Source: Eucommia ulmoides (lineage: Eukaryota; Streptophyta; Magnoliopsida; Garryales; Eucommiaceae). From it: a stretch of DNA of 64,000 bases. Shown here piece by piece: positions 23,463-35,639 of the stretch (positions within the stretch are counted from its first letter, which is position 1; every line of letters starts with the position of its first letter). The notes under the pieces are model-generated. The model was not told the origin of the DNA. It searched no databases and saw nothing but the letters and a program-made list of their open reading frames with translations. A program made the position numbers and the translations under genes. The DNA is taken from NCBI GenBank assembly GCA_016647705.1, contig CM028339.1:19828803-19892802 (forward strand), given 5' to 3'.

Positions 23463-25552
23463 TGTTGATCTTAAGATTTTGATGAACAATTAAGTATTGA
23501 TGTTTTGGTGGAACTAATATTTGATAAAGTGTTTCAGTGATTTAAAGTTCCAGTAATGAAGACGTCAAATTAAATGGATGCTAAATGAAGATATCAAGAT
23601 GATGAAGATGTATTAAGAGTTTGAAGAAATTAGAAAAAACAACCCAGGTAAATATTAATTCTTAATATTCCATTTAGGAATACACACTTGGTACAAAATG
23701 AATTTTATCTTTTATGTGTGTTTTGATTAAGTGTAATTATTTGCTCCTATGTGAATTAAAAAGAAATATTTTTGAATGACTAAAATGGAATATAAGAGTA
23801 TTAGTCGAGCTTATTTAAATATAAAAATGGATAAATGGGCGATATCGTAAAAGAAAGTAAGTTAAAAATGTGATCAGAAAAGTGATTCAGAAGGAGGCAG
23901 TCGACTGGAGAAAGAAGATGAAACATCCTGAATTGAAGACTCGACCGACTGGTCGACCTGTGAAAACATCTTACCTCTCTGAATCGATGAGTCGACTGAG
24001 CGGTCGACCGGTGAAAGCACAATAAACTCTCTGAACCGAAGAGTCGACCGAGCAGTCGACTGATCAAGTGCATAGGCTACTTCCAGTGTCCTTCAGTCAA
24101 CTGAATGCGTAGTCTTAGGATATTGTTTGATTCGATTTTAAATCTAAAAGTAGCCCTTTTTGGTTAAGATTTGAGAGAGATTTCGGGGATATTCTTAATA
24201 TTTGAGACAGGGTTCATATAGTAATTAAATCCTTTCAATATAGTTCGTTAAATATTAATGTTTCTCAATTTGGTAACTAAAATGGATTCTACACTTATTT
24301 ATTTTGATTGAGAAATACTTTGGGGATGTAATTGAGAGTTTTAAAAGTTATTATTAAGTGAAATTGAACCTAAATGAAGTCCTTATGTTATAAAGGGTCT
24401 GTAAGAGTATTTTATTGTCATGACACTTGTAAACTAGCCGTTAGGAGGCTGATTACATGTGTATTTATATAGACCTGCGAATTTTCTAAGAGAGCTAATC
24501 ATTCTAAGAGAGAAAATCAGTCTATATCATTTTGAAAGAGCGTTTATAAGAGTTATCATTCTACGATAGTGTGAGCTATTTTAAGAGTGATTCTGATAAT
24601 CAACTGCGATTAATTTTTGCTGATACCGGATTTGAAGCTACATTATTCTAATAATTAATTCTATGGATTCCGGGTGAGATCTTTCTATATGGATTATTAC
24701 TTGTTTATTATTTTATTTTGGAAATTGATCTTAGAAATTGTTATTGATTTTTGAAGAAAATATTTTTCAAACAATTTCTTGAATTTGATTACGTGCTCCA
24801 ATTTGCTACCCATATTCATGTTAAAATTAGATTTCTTTATCTCACATATTTTTATCACTAGTTGCGATATTAATTGATTTTTGTTTATCTAGGGTGGTAG
24901 AAGCTCCGAGTGAGATTTACTTATCAATTTTTGTATTGGTGAGTTGTGACAGATTAAATATCATTGGGGATATTTAATCAAGGGTAGTAGGGTTTCAGTC
25001 TCTTCCTATAAAAAGATTGAGGTAGTGATTTTTCCTAAATAAGAATTGCATTTTTTTGAGTGATTTTGTAATGGTTCAATCCTTACGGGGTAAAAGGATA
25101 TTTGGAGTGTTTTGGTGAGATTTTAATTCTTGAGCTTAAGTGTTAAAAAGAATTAGTTTATTCTTTAGCCTGTACAAAGTAGAGGTTATTCCTTAGTCTT
25201 TGAAAATAAAATTGTAAAAGTTGATTTTGAGCCTGTAAAAGAATCGGTGTGTGGGTTGGGTTCGTACCTTTAAAGAAATCTTGGTTTTAGTGGATACGAC
25301 CTCCGTAGAGTTCGGAGGACTGGATTAGCCAAGAGTAGCTTGGTGAACCAGTATAATTCTCTAATGTGCTGCTTTCTTAATTTATTTATCTTTGTTGTTT
25401 GGGTGTGCACTTAGACTTATTATAATTCTGCTGTGTTATAAAGATAATAATTAATTTAGGCATAAAATCAATTATTTGATTTATTGATTTTTATTCTGAT
25501 TATTTTTAATTCCCCAATTAACCCCACTCTTGGGTATTCTACTGGGCCAACA
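23463..25552 (+). repeat. 3' LTR of copia C
   Basis: Starts TGTTGATCTTAAGATTTTG and ends TCTACTGGGCCAACA. It aligns with the 5' LTR throughout with scattered substitutions and a few indels, for example an extra segment at 24193-24230 (TTCTTAATATTTGAGACAGG) missing at the matching place near 14300. Confidence 0.92.
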
Positions 25553-26433
25553 AAAACCCTAGTCCGAATTCGGAGTCACCTTTCCCGAGTGTCAAACCTC
25601 AATTTCTCAATATATCTTAACAAGCATATAAACGAAGAAGAACTGTAAACATAATCGAATAGGCAAGAACAACCAATAACGAAACAAATATCAAATAAAC
25701 GACGTTTTCATAAACGAATCGCTCCCTAGACAATATATGTTTAGTTTCTCATAGCCATAACCACATATACAACAAAATACAAGCTAAACATATACAAAAC
25801 TATCAACCAAACTAAGAATAAAAGAGAGAAACAAGGTGACTAGCCATTATCCGAAGAACCGCCGCTAAAACCGCTCGGAGATCATTTCCTGCTTCTTGGC
25901 TTTGTGATCTTCTTTTGGTTGATAGGGTTTAGAGCTCAAAAATTAGTCTAAAAAACATCCTCAAGTGTTGGGGATTGGAGGTGTATATTAAGGGATCCAA
26001 AAATATCAAGAAAATATTCGAAAATATCTAAAATATCTGGTGTCGGACCGTTATAGCGGTGGGAATCACCATTGCAGCGATGGGAAAGTCGATAGGGTCA
26101 CTGATAGGGTGACTGTTGCAGCGGTGGAAAGCACCGCAGCAGTGGTGGGCAAATTAGTAACTCTCTGCATTTTTGCCACTGCAACGATGGTTTTCACCAC
26201 TGCAGCGGTGGATGCAGGCTCTGAACTTTGATCTTTTTGCTCTTTTTCCACTATTTTTCTACCGATGTTCCACCAATTTGATCGTTTATGAACTGTTTTC
26301 ATCCCTTTTCACCCTAAACACCTGATTTATTACAAAATAGATAAAAATGTATTAAAACATATTAAAACACTATAATAATACTCGAAAACTATCAAAATTG
26401 GCTTGGCAATAAATAGATAAATTACACCTATCA

Positions 26434-28030
26434 AATACCGCCAAAATTAAAATTTTGTTAGTCCTCGAGCAAAACACTCACACTAAAATAAAAAAAAAAA
26501 CAACGAAATAACTACTACAAAAACTAAAAACAAATAAAAACACAAACCACCTAAACATAACGATGTGTGAGTTTTGATTTCAACTATCTGACCAAAACTT
26601 TGTCCCTCAACAACCCCCAATTAAAACAAATTCAAGAGTAAAACTCACCATGTGGTGTTTTAAAATTTCAACATTCGATATTGGTAAACACCATTCTAGA
26701 TCATTTCAAAGTGTGTGTGCGAAATTTAATAATATAACTATCCAAAGATTGAATTGGATTATCCATCAATGAAACTCATGACTTTAACCATAAATGATTA
26801 GGATATCCATATGCTTGACTGGGTTCCACTCTCCACTAATGTTGGCTTGGAAGTTTAAAAAGATCAATATGACTTGATTCAGTTTTGAACATGGCCAATG
26901 GTATATCAGGAAGAGAAAATAGGTAAATGTTATAACTCAGTGATACCCAAGGCACAACGCTTGGCACACAATCACACTTGAACCCCCATAGATAAATTCA
27001 AAACAACCCTGAATATCTTTTAAGAACGTTGTACTCACTTGTCAAAACAAAAGAAAATTGAACTATATTTACATTTTATTTTATTTTATTTTTATTTATT
27101 TTTAACATGAACCACACCCCTAAACTTATTCGAGTATTACAATTTCATGGGTGTGGTTAAAATTAAAGAAAAATGGCAAGTGAGTATTCAAATACTGAAC
27201 CAATCAAAAGTTCGCCCTAAACCCAACTGCTCACTTCAAGTACTATACATGAATACTAAATTGATTTACTCAAATTGTGCCTTCGGTTTAGTGATATAGG
27301 TTTGGAAAAAGTTCAATTGGCCAAGGTATTTGTTATGTGTTCAGAATTGAAACGACTAATAGGCTTCGATAGGGTAACGAGGGATAAACATATAGTAAGG
27401 TAAGCTTTAAAGGCTTAAGCGAATCAAATGAATGCCTAAATCATATCTCCTGAACTATCTTGCCTAGGATTTCGTCTCATTTTTTCCCCAATTAGGTCAT
27501 AGAATCCCTAAAATTATCGCGAATTTGGCTAATGGATAATTGGCCTCAAATGAATTGAATAGCTATACATTGAGTCAACATGCTGTGCAAATTAGGATTC
27601 ACAATAACTTTCACCAAAATGATATATCAAGCACATATAACACACATGAATGGGCATTTTTGACCTCGAAAAACAACCATGGAATAATATCATCATTGGG
27701 TAATGGCCTAGATGAACGCATAGCTCAACATACAAAAACACATTCTACAAACATAAACACATTTATACTAAACAAACATGCAAACAATTAACTTAAACTA
27801 ACACAACATACAACAATTAAATTTAAACTACCAAACTAACAACAAGAAAACATACTAACATACTACACATCACCCCTAAACTTAAAACGGTCAGTATCCA
27901 CAGTGACCTAATCATCGATCTCAACATTCAACATGTATTATAATAACGAAAAGGGGTTTATAACACGTACCTGGGAGGCGAGATAATCTCATCTCCGAGT
28001 GGAGTTGGCATTGATGTTCTAAATTATTTT
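26434..28030 (-). other. Non-coding interior of the Athila-like element
   Basis: AT-rich DNA with no domain that I recognise on either strand. GTCCTCGAGC near 26460 and ACCGCCAAAATT next to the LTR sit where the polypurine tract should be on the minus strand, but no strong tract is seen. An env-like gene would occupy this position in a complete Athila. Only short open frames are present. Confidence 0.45.
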
Positions 28031-28062
28031 GAAACTTAGGTTGCCTCCCAAGAAGTGTTTGG
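28031..28062 (-). other. Athila-type conserved motif after the gag remnant
   Basis: On the minus strand: AACACTTCTTGGGAGGCAAC then CTAAGTTTC. A GCTTCTTGGGAGGCAACCC-like stretch recurs in the interior of plant Athila/Calypso elements. Finding it close to gag here implies that the pol region in between is deleted. Confidence 0.5.
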
Positions 28063-28519
28063 TTTAATGTCCTTGACTTGACACGAAGAAGAGCTCGTTA
28101 AAGAGCGGCTTCCGCCCATAGTAAGTGTCGTACAACACCACATATGGGTTTTGGTTTTGAACGCCCTCAATCTTGAAGATATTTACATTTGTTCGGCTCG
28201 AACATTCAACAAGACTCTTCACTAGCGCATGTGCTTGGGAATCTTGAATGAACGTTGTAAATGGTGGCGAAGGACAAGTAAGACGCATCGGATCTTCATA
28301 GATGTGATCTTCTTGGATTGGTGGTGGCATTACTATGTGGATCTCCTATGGTGAAAAATCACAATCATCTATCCATGCTTGGGTTTCCATCTAATTCGTA
28401 TCATCGTCATCTCATGAACCCAAGTTCCTCCCAATCATTTCCGGTTCCTCACGATGGCTTTCACATTCAGATGTGATTTGTGTGTGACTTAGTGCCACTA
28501 TTTCTACTTCAGCCTCAAT

Positions 28520-29010
28520 AAAGCTAACAAGTTGATTTGAGTCTCAAGAGGCTTTACGGTCATGTTAATTTCAATGCAGATCATCTCAAATGTGTCAAAA
28601 CGGTCCTCATGCTCATTGAGTTAGTCATTCGTTTTCCTCTAGAAAACCTGAGTCTTCCCCATAAATTCAGCAAACATGGTTTCCAATGCGGGGGAAGACT
28701 CCATATGTTGGTCTGGGATGTCAATCTATGGCACCGAAATGCTGAAACTATCCCTTGAGCGTTGGTAGCTTGTTGAATAATGCCAACTTTGAAAATCAAA
28801 CTCGACCATATCTTCCAACAACCAAAAGGCTTTATCTACGGTTAGTTGGTCGAAAGAGGTGGTACAATTTCCTCTTTCCACCTATGTTCTAGTTGCGGCT
28901 TGTAACCCGTTGAGGAAGTTCAGTAGTTAACACTCTCTCGGGAAACGATGATTGGGGAACCGGCATAGTAAATCCTTGTATTTATCCCAAGCACAATAAA
29001 ATGGCTTGAA
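28520..29010 (-). pseudogene. gag: Degenerate Gag of the Athila-like element
   Basis: Read on the minus strand from about 28997: AWDKYKDLLCRFPNHRFPER, which matches the retrotransposon Gag domain of Athila/Tat elements (W-x-x-F/Y-K-x-LL-x-x-x-P-x-H). After frame changes, TVDKAFWLLEDMVEFDFQ, MFAEFMGKT and LETQINLLA follow in the order expected of that Gag. Several stops and shifts make it a pseudogene. Gag would assemble the particle. No protease or polymerase follows. Confidence 0.65.
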
Positions 29011-29135
29011 ATCTTGTTGAAAAAAACTAATGAGGACTTATCGATGATCCATCTTCAAGCACCTCGTAAAACAAAACAAAACTAAAAAGAAAATTATTAA
29101 CAAAATAAATGCCTAAACTAAAATCCAAAAACCAA

Positions 29136-29153
29136 TCCCTGGCAACAGTGCCA
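29136..29153 (-). other. Primer-binding site of the Athila-like element
   Basis: The minus strand reads TGGCACTGTTGCCAGGGA a few bases inside the LTR at 29160. This is close to TGGCGCCGTTGCCGGGGA, the PBS shared by Athila-type elements. It fixes the element's orientation as minus. Confidence 0.8.
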
Positions 29154-29159
29154 AAAACT

Positions 29160-30522
29160 TGGTAGCTGAATATTACATCGCTACTTTCACCGTAAGTGTA
29201 CGGGTCAAGTTTTAGTATAATGGGAAGAGTAAGGGTTGTCGCATCCATAGGGATTGGATTAAATTATCATTAAGTACCACATTTGTCGTAACCTAATTTT
29301 ATCTAGGTAACTCAAATGTAGTTTTTATAATAAGTATAATCTACCAAATTAAATTAATTACTAAACTATAATACTACTATGATGTTTATGGAAATTTATT
29401 GTCTAGAGATTAACTTTATTCACTAATACGTGTTCAATTCAATCTTGTTTGCATTAACGGTATTCAAATCTATTCAACAATCTAGGTATCGAAATCTCAC
29501 TCACTACTTCTCTCGAGTGTAAAGTGAATGAATATGCGACTTCATGTCAACGCCGAAATCTCTCTCGAGCATATATACGATACTTGGTCACATGAGTATT
29601 GCCCCAACTTCATGGATTGCATACTTTCTTACACCCTCCCGGGTTATTAGATCGTCACGTTGTGTTTAAACCCTAGTCCAAATTCGGGGTTATCTCTCCC
29701 GAGTGTAAAACCCTGATTTCTCAATATAAAAAGAATGGTAAACACAATCGAATAGGCAAGAACAACCAATAACTAAACAAAGATCAAACAAACGACATTT
29801 TCATAAACAAATTGCTCCCTAGACAATATAGATTTAGTTTCTCATGGCCATAACCACATATACAATAAAATACAAGCTAAGCATATACAAAACTATCAAC
29901 CAAACTAAGAATAAAAGAGGGAAACAAGGAGACTAGCCGTTATCTGAAGAACCGTCGTTAAAATCGCTCCAAGATTGTTTCCTTCTTGGCTTTGGGATAT
30001 TCTCTTGGTTGATAGGGTTTGGAGCTCCAAAATTAGTCCCAAAAACGTCCTCAAGTGTTGGGGAGAAGAGGTGTATATTAGGGGATCCAAAAATATCAAG
30101 AAAATATCCAAAAATATCTAAAATATCTGGTGTCAGACCGCTGCAGCAGTGGGAATCACCTCTGCTGCGATGGGAAAGTCAGTAGGGTCATTGACATGTG
30201 ACCACTACAGTAGTGGGAAACACCGCTGCAACGATGGGCAAATCAGTAACTCTTTGCATTTTGACCTCTGCGGCGGTGGTTTTCACCACTGCAGTGGTGG
30301 ATGTAGGCTCTGAACTTTAATCTTTTTGCTCTTTTTTCACCGTTCGTCCACCAACGTTCCACCAATTTGATCATTTATGAACTGTTTTCATCCATTTTCG
30401 CCTGAAACACCTGATTTATTACAAAACAAATAAAAATGTATTAAAATATATTAAAACACTATGATAATAATCGAAAACTATCAAAATCGGTTTGGAAATA
30501 AATAGATAAATTACACCTATCA
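29160..30522 (-). repeat. 5' LTR (E3) of the Athila-like element
   Basis: Plus-strand ends are TGGTAGCTGAATATTAC and ACACCTATCA; 1,363 bp. It parallels E2 throughout, including the ACTCACTAC...TCTCGAGTG blocks and the palindrome cluster at 30135-30300 (CCACTGCAGTGGTGG, CTGCGGCGGTGG). Confidence 0.88.
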
Positions 30523-32274
30523 CTGATCGACCGACGAGATTAGTAGCCTTTGGGGTTTTGCTTCTGGATAGGATGGTTGATCGCCAATATGGCCGGTCGA
30601 CTAGTCCAGGATGCCAAACGATAAAAAAAAAGACCGTTGCAAGGCATCTTGTTGACTGACTGGATTTTCGATCGATCGATTGGATATGAATCATATTATT
30701 CATTGATGTGTTTTTTCGAGATCTTCAAATCAATTCCTATGGTTTTAAATGTCATAAAATCTTATTTTAAAAGGATTTGAGTATATTTCATATATCTATC
30801 ATGTGTTTTGAATATCCTATTAATTAGTCTTTTAATTGATTCTATGACCTTAATTGGTAAAACTACTTTTTATGTTTAAGAGATTTTGAATCAATGAATT
30901 TTTGGAACTAAATTGATATTTTCAAAGAGTATTTTTGAATCAAATATATCTAATTTGAAAAAGTATCTTATATGGGGTCTATATGATATATTAATAGTCT
31001 TATATTTTGAAAGATAGCTGTTACAGACATAGTTTGAATTCTATCATATAAACCTGTGTTTTTTAACTTAATAATAATCAAGAGTAAGAGTTTTAATTAG
31101 GCATATTCACAACTCAACTGGAGCAGGGGCGATACCTTACAGGACCCTACTAGCCCTTAGTAATATAGTAGTTTTAACCTCGTTTTCAACCACGATAGCC
31201 CCCAAAGGTTCTTCTACCTCTATCTTCGTAAGTCATATGTTGTTTATGAGCATAAAAAAGGGTCTCCAACCTTGTGACTGATGTGGGCCTTGGTTTTATC
31301 AATAATATTATTCCGATGAGATTATTTTTGAGAGAAAGAGTTTTTGCTTTGAAACAATTATTGTTCTTGCTATTCTAGGTTTGAGTGTTTCCTATGATCT
31401 TCCAAAAGATATACATGTAATATTGTTCTTATTTACTTGCTTAAAATTAACCGTGTTTTAATTGAGTTATATCCTTTAAATTAAGCTTGTAGTATTTTAT
31501 GTTAAAAATTGTTTTCCATTTAGAATATCTTGAAAATCTTGTAAAGTGATTTTTGTCTATGAAATATGATTAATATTATCTATGTTCTTATATTGAGTAA
31601 AATCATATTTGTATTCTCACGTAATTTTATCCCATAGTTTATCGGGACATTAATCGAGCATATATTGTATAGAGGTGGTAGAAACTCTCGTAGGAAGAAA
31701 CTTGATATTTTTTGTATTAGTGAGTGTGTGAGGATTAGATACATTTAAGTTTGTGTCTAATCATGGTTTATATTTAATTCTTAGTCATTAAAAGGATTAG
31801 ATTTGATTTTTTCTGTAATAGAATTAGGTTAGTCTTTAGCCTGGTAAAAAGATAGGTAGATTTGATTCTTAGCCTGTAAAAGAATTAAGTTATTCCTTAG
31901 TCAGGAAAAAAATTGTAAATGTTTGATTCTGAGCTTAGGAAAAGAATTAGGTTAGTCTTTAGCCTGTGAAAAAGATTGTAAGAGTTTGGTTCCTACATGG
32001 AAAATGAGTAAGGATTAGTGGATTATGAAATCCCTACATGAGCTTAGGGGACTCGACATAGGCAAGAGTAGCTTGATGAACTAGGATAAATTTGTGTGTT
32101 CAATCTCTTTATCTCTATATGTTTGATTGTGCATTTAGTTAAACATGTTTCCGCATTAAACTCAAGATAATAATTGGATAGAAATATTTGGTGATTGTTT
32201 GTTTGATAATTTAATTGTTTAAATTTTTATAACTGTCCAATTCTCTTCATCTTGGGTAGATCTATGGGCTAACA

Positions 32275-32332
32275 CAAATCAATCATGTTAATCAAATGGA
32301 TTAGAAGATTAATACATTTTTGAAAAGATGAT
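32275..32332 (+). other. Flank after B1, likely 3' LTR remnant of copia A
   Basis: CAAATGGATTAGAAGATTAA resembles CAAATGGATTGGAAGATCGA in the 5' LTR of A (near 4047). With 33622-33751 it forms a block that is also found, uninterrupted, after B2 at 41162-41353. Confidence 0.5.
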
Positions 32333-33621
32333 TGGTAGTGAATTATTTCGTCGCTACGATATCGCAAGTATACGGGTCAAGTTTTAATAGAATAGGGAAA
32401 GAGTAAGGGTTGTCGTATCCACAGGGATTGGTTTAGATCGTTGTTAAGTACCGCGATTATCATAACTTAACTTTATCTAAGCAATCCAATTTTGAGTTTT
32501 TGTAAAAATATAAAACTAAACTAAAATACTAGGAATAAATTCTATAGGAATTGATTATCTATGGATTAACTTCGTTCACTTATACGTGCTTGATTTAATC
32601 TAGTTTACACTAACGATCATCAATCTATTTGACAATTTAGGTTTCTAAAACTCACTCACTACCTTTCCCAAGTGTAAACTATATGAATATGCAACCATGT
32701 TAACACTGATATCCCTATCAAGCATTTAAACGATTACATGCGACTTGCGCCAACCTCATAGATTGCACATGTTCTAATAATCTCCCGAAACATTAAAACT
32801 TTGAGTTGTGTTTAACCTAGTCCGAATTCGGGGTTACCTCTCTCAAGTGTCAAACCCCGTATTCTTAAACCAACCATAATATCATAACAAACATACTATG
32901 GAAGTAATTAAATGGTAAATACAATCGAATAAGGATGATCAACTGTTACAAAACAAAGATTTGCTCAAACATAATATTCGTGAACTATATCAATTTCTAG
33001 ATAACAAACGTTTAGCTACACATGGACATAACCATATATTCAACTATATATGAGATGTACATGATCAAACAACCAACCAAAGTTAAGAATAAAAGAGAGA
33101 AACAAGAAAGGAAAGCCAAATCTGTAAAGTGGATGGTTCCACTTTTGCAAAATTTGCTCCAAGAATGTTTCATCTTCTCCAATGGTGTTCAACTCTTGCT
33201 TGGTCTGATCTAGGACTCTCTAAAATGTTCTTGGAAATAGTAGGATGAAGGGATAAAAATAGAAATGCAAAATATCCTAAAAATATCTAAATAACGTGTA
33301 TGTAGCTGGTGCTTGCTCGCTGCAGCGAGCAGGGGTCAGAACAGCCATTGGCTGTTGCTCACTGTAGTTAGCAAGGGCCAGTGGCCCTTGGTTGTTGGGC
33401 ACTACAACGAGAAGACTCTCCTTGCAGTGAATTGGTGCTAGACACACCATTTTGCTCTGTTTTCAACCGTTTCTTCACCGACGTCCTACTGAGAAGCTTG
33501 ATTTTCAATTATTTTAGCCCATAACACCTGATTTGGATAAAAATGAATAAAAATGAATTGAAAAATTACTATAACACTCGAAAACTATCAAATTTGGCTT
33601 GGAAATACAAAGATAAAATCA
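32333..33621 (-). repeat. Athila-like LTR E4
   Basis: Starts TGGTAGTGAATTATTTCG on the plus strand. It carries the family blocks AGTTTTAATAGAATAGGG, GGTTGTCGTATCCACAGG and ends CTATCAAATTTGGCTTGG...AAAATCA. Its palindrome cluster (33310-33450) uses GCTCGCTGCAGCGAGC instead of the GCAGCGGTGG of E1-E3. The final CACCTATCA is lost or diverged and I see no matching TSD, so the right end is uncertain. Confidence 0.7.
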
Positions 33622-33784
33622 ATATATTTTATAAGGTAGACAACACTTATACTTGTTAGTTACATTTCATCCCGACTAGGATTGCACGCGACACTCTAAT
33701 ATGTTAAAGTTGCATGATCTTAAGCGTGTTACTAATTATATTTGTATGATACATGAATTTGATGATTTAAATTGATATACATTT
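33622..33784. other. Spacer shared in part with 41218-41353
   Basis: 33622-33751 (ATATTTTATAAGGTAGACAA, TTGCATGATCTTAAG, GTGTTACTAATTATATTTG) reappears after LTR B2. The last 33 bp, up to the LTR of element G, are not shared. Confidence 0.6.
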
Positions 33785-33914
33785 TGTTGGCCAAAAGGTT
33801 TACCCAATAGGGGGTAAATTTGGAAATTTTAAAAATTTGATCCAATTAAGTCCCTAATGATTTTATCGGATTAAGTACAAAAATATTATTTCTAGGCACA
33901 CACTGATAGATAGG

Positions 33915-35639
33915 TGATAGGTGTGAAAAACCTATCTATTTCCAATCCAAATTTGTTAGTTTTCGAATACGTTTATATAGTTTTTTTATTATGTTTTAAT
34001 TAGTTTTCATACTTTTTGTATAAATCAAGTGTGTGGGGCAAAAATATAGGAAACTGGAGTGAAAACGATGAGATCGAACCAAAGCGGTTCGAAGTTACGG
34101 TGGATAAACAAACTCGGAGGCTAAAAGATGAAATAGGCCCACCGCCTAGGCGTCCAGACCACCGCCTAGGCAGTGAAGATGCTGAGAAGAGCAAAATGTT
34201 ATTGATGGATGATTGCCTAGGCGAAGATTCTATCGCCTATGCAGAAATCCAACAGAAGACGCAGATGGGCTATTGACAGCCGGTCGCCTAGGCAAAGTTT
34301 TCTTCGCCTAGGCTGAAATCCAACAAAATGTTCTCCCAGTCCACTGCCTACTTCACCACCTAGGTGATCAGACCGAACCGACCTAACTCTGCCTAGGCGA
34401 AGAATCCACCGCCTAGGCTGATTTGCCCTGCACAGTTTTGAGATAGTTTTAGATATTTTTGAGATATTTTGGCTATAAATACCCCCTCTCCTCCCCCTTG
34501 GCTGAAAACTCTCTTGCCCCCTTGGATTTTTGAGCCTCTTAGGCTATATTTAAGGGTATATTTAGGAGTTTTAGGTGTGGAGCTCACATCTCGAAGTGGA
34601 GAAGACGAAGAATCGATCGTAGAACGTTCTTAGCGGTTTATCTTCGGACGAGGCTAAGTTCTTCGACTGTTTTTCCTTATTTCTTTATCTTAGGATCATA
34701 TGAGAATGTTTAGCTCATTTTTTATTGTATATTTGGCTATGGCCTCGAGTTAAATATGGATTGTAGTAGGGATTAACACTATATTTATAAATACATTGTT
34801 TGGATGATTTCGGTGTTGCGTTTATGTTTGTTCTTCCTAGTTTGATTGTATTTATTGTATTGTTTGTTTATTATGATTGGATTGATAAATGGAGAATACA
34901 GGGTTTTGACAAACCCCGGATTCGGATTACGGTAAACAAATGCCACGATTCTATAACGCGGTTGGGGTTTGAATTGTGGACAATCGATGACGTGGGGCAA
35001 GACACACGCTACCTAGGGTCGTTAAGATGTTGAGAGGGACTTCTTCGTTGACTCGAAGTTGCGTTATATCCCTCGTCTTACACTCGGGAGAGGTGGCAAG
35101 AGAGTTTTAGAACGGAGATTCTCGATAGGGTAAATACAACGCACGATTCAATAACCCGGGAGAGAGTTGGATTGTGTGCAATCAATGACGCTGGGCGAGA
35201 CTCACTTGACCTAGGGTCATTAAGACGTTGAGGGGGACTTCTTTGTTAACTCTAAGTTATGTATTCCCCCGTCTTACACTCAGGAGAGGTGGCGGTGGAG
35301 GTTACGTACCGAGGTTGTCAAATTGGTCAAATACCGTAAACGTAAGTAAATCGAGATCGAACACGTATTTGTAAACACGTTAATCCCTAGGCGATTCTTC
35401 ACCCTAAAACATATTAGCATATTAGTGTAGTTAATTTAGGTTATATTAGTATTAGTTTAATTAATTAAATACATTTGTTTTTCGCCTAGATAAAGTTAGG
35501 TCACGACAAACGCTGTATTCAATAGTAACGACACGAATCCTTGTGGATACGATAACCCGATCTTAACGATTACACTATACTAAAACTTAGACCTCGTATA
35601 CTTGCGAGTGTAAGTAGCGGCATATTTTGCGCCCTACCA
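33915..35639 (+). repeat. Solo Athila-like LTR E6
   Basis: TGATAGGTGTGAAAAACC to TTTTGCGCCCTACCA, with the exact TSD ATAGG at 33910-33914 and 35640-35644; 1,725 bp. It lies in the opposite orientation to E1-E4. It carries two copies of the block TTAAGATGTTGAG/TTAAGACGTTGAGGGGGAC (about 35023 and 35219), which makes it longer than other copies. Confidence 0.88.
34138..34425. repeat. GCCTAGGC palindrome cluster in E6
   Basis: Seven exact GCCTAGGC octamers, plus CACCTAGGTG and a CGCCTATGC variant, within 290 bp, usually as CGCCTAGGCG or CCGCCTAGGC. They occupy the position of the GCAGCGGTGG-type palindromes of E1-E3. Confidence 0.9.

Larger units (their letters stand above)
13559..25552 (+). 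mobile_element. Full-length copia element C (SIRE-like), inactive
   Basis: LTRs at 13559-15631 and 23463-25552 (2,073 and 2,090 bp) flank PBS, gag, protease, GAG-pre-integrase, integrase, reverse transcriptase, RNase H and a polypurine tract, in the gene order of Ty1/copia. It is inserted in Athila LTR E2. The flanks GAAAT (13554-13558) and AAAAC (25553-25557) both derive plausibly from the TAAAC found at this site in other E copies. The coding region is split at 17857 by solo LTR H2. More than a dozen stops and several frame changes make it non-functional. Confidence 0.92.
13047..26433 (-). repeat. 3' LTR (E2) of the Athila-like element, split by copia C
   Basis: Pieces are 13047-13558 and 25553-26433. 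The joint (GTTGTGTT... into AAACCCTAGTCCGAATTC) matches the uninterrupted sequence of E1 near 9854 and E3 near 29668. It ends CACCTATCA. It contains a cluster of short palindromes at about 26045-26215 (CCACTGCAGCGGTGG-like). Confidence 0.85.
13047..30522 (-). mobile_element. Athila-like Ty3/gypsy element, internally deleted, with copia C nested in its 3' LTR
   Basis: Two LTRs of about 1.36-1.39 kb (13047-26433 minus the nested copia, and 29160-30522) flank an interior of 2.7 kb. On the plus strand each LTR reads TGGTAGC...CACCTATCA. The PBS lies against the right LTR and points to the minus strand. The TSDs are CCGAT (13042-13046) and CTGAT (30523-30527), one mismatch. The interior keeps degenerate gag and the conserved CTTCTTGGGAGGCAACC motif, but has no protease, reverse transcriptase or integrase. 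It is therefore a non-autonomous deletion derivative inserted in solo LTR B1. Confidence 0.85.
9159..32274 (+). repeat. Solo copia LTR B1, split by two Athila-like insertions
   Basis: Starts TATTGACCCTAGATG at 9159 (TG changed to TA) and ends GGGCTAACA at 32274. Its three pieces are 9159-9339, 12721-13046 and 30528-32274. They read through in order against the uninterrupted copy B2 at 39055-41161, for example GGGATTACCGAT at 13035 continuing into the sequence at 30528. The 5-bp flanks are CAGAT (9154-9158) and CAAAT (32275-32279), one mismatch, as for an old TSD. No PBS follows, so this is a solo LTR of about 2.2 kb once its insertions are removed. Confidence 0.8.

Noticed and set aside
32333-33621. 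TSD for E4
   Set aside because: The flanks ATGAT and ATATA do not match, and the right LTR terminus is diverged, so I do not claim a TSD.
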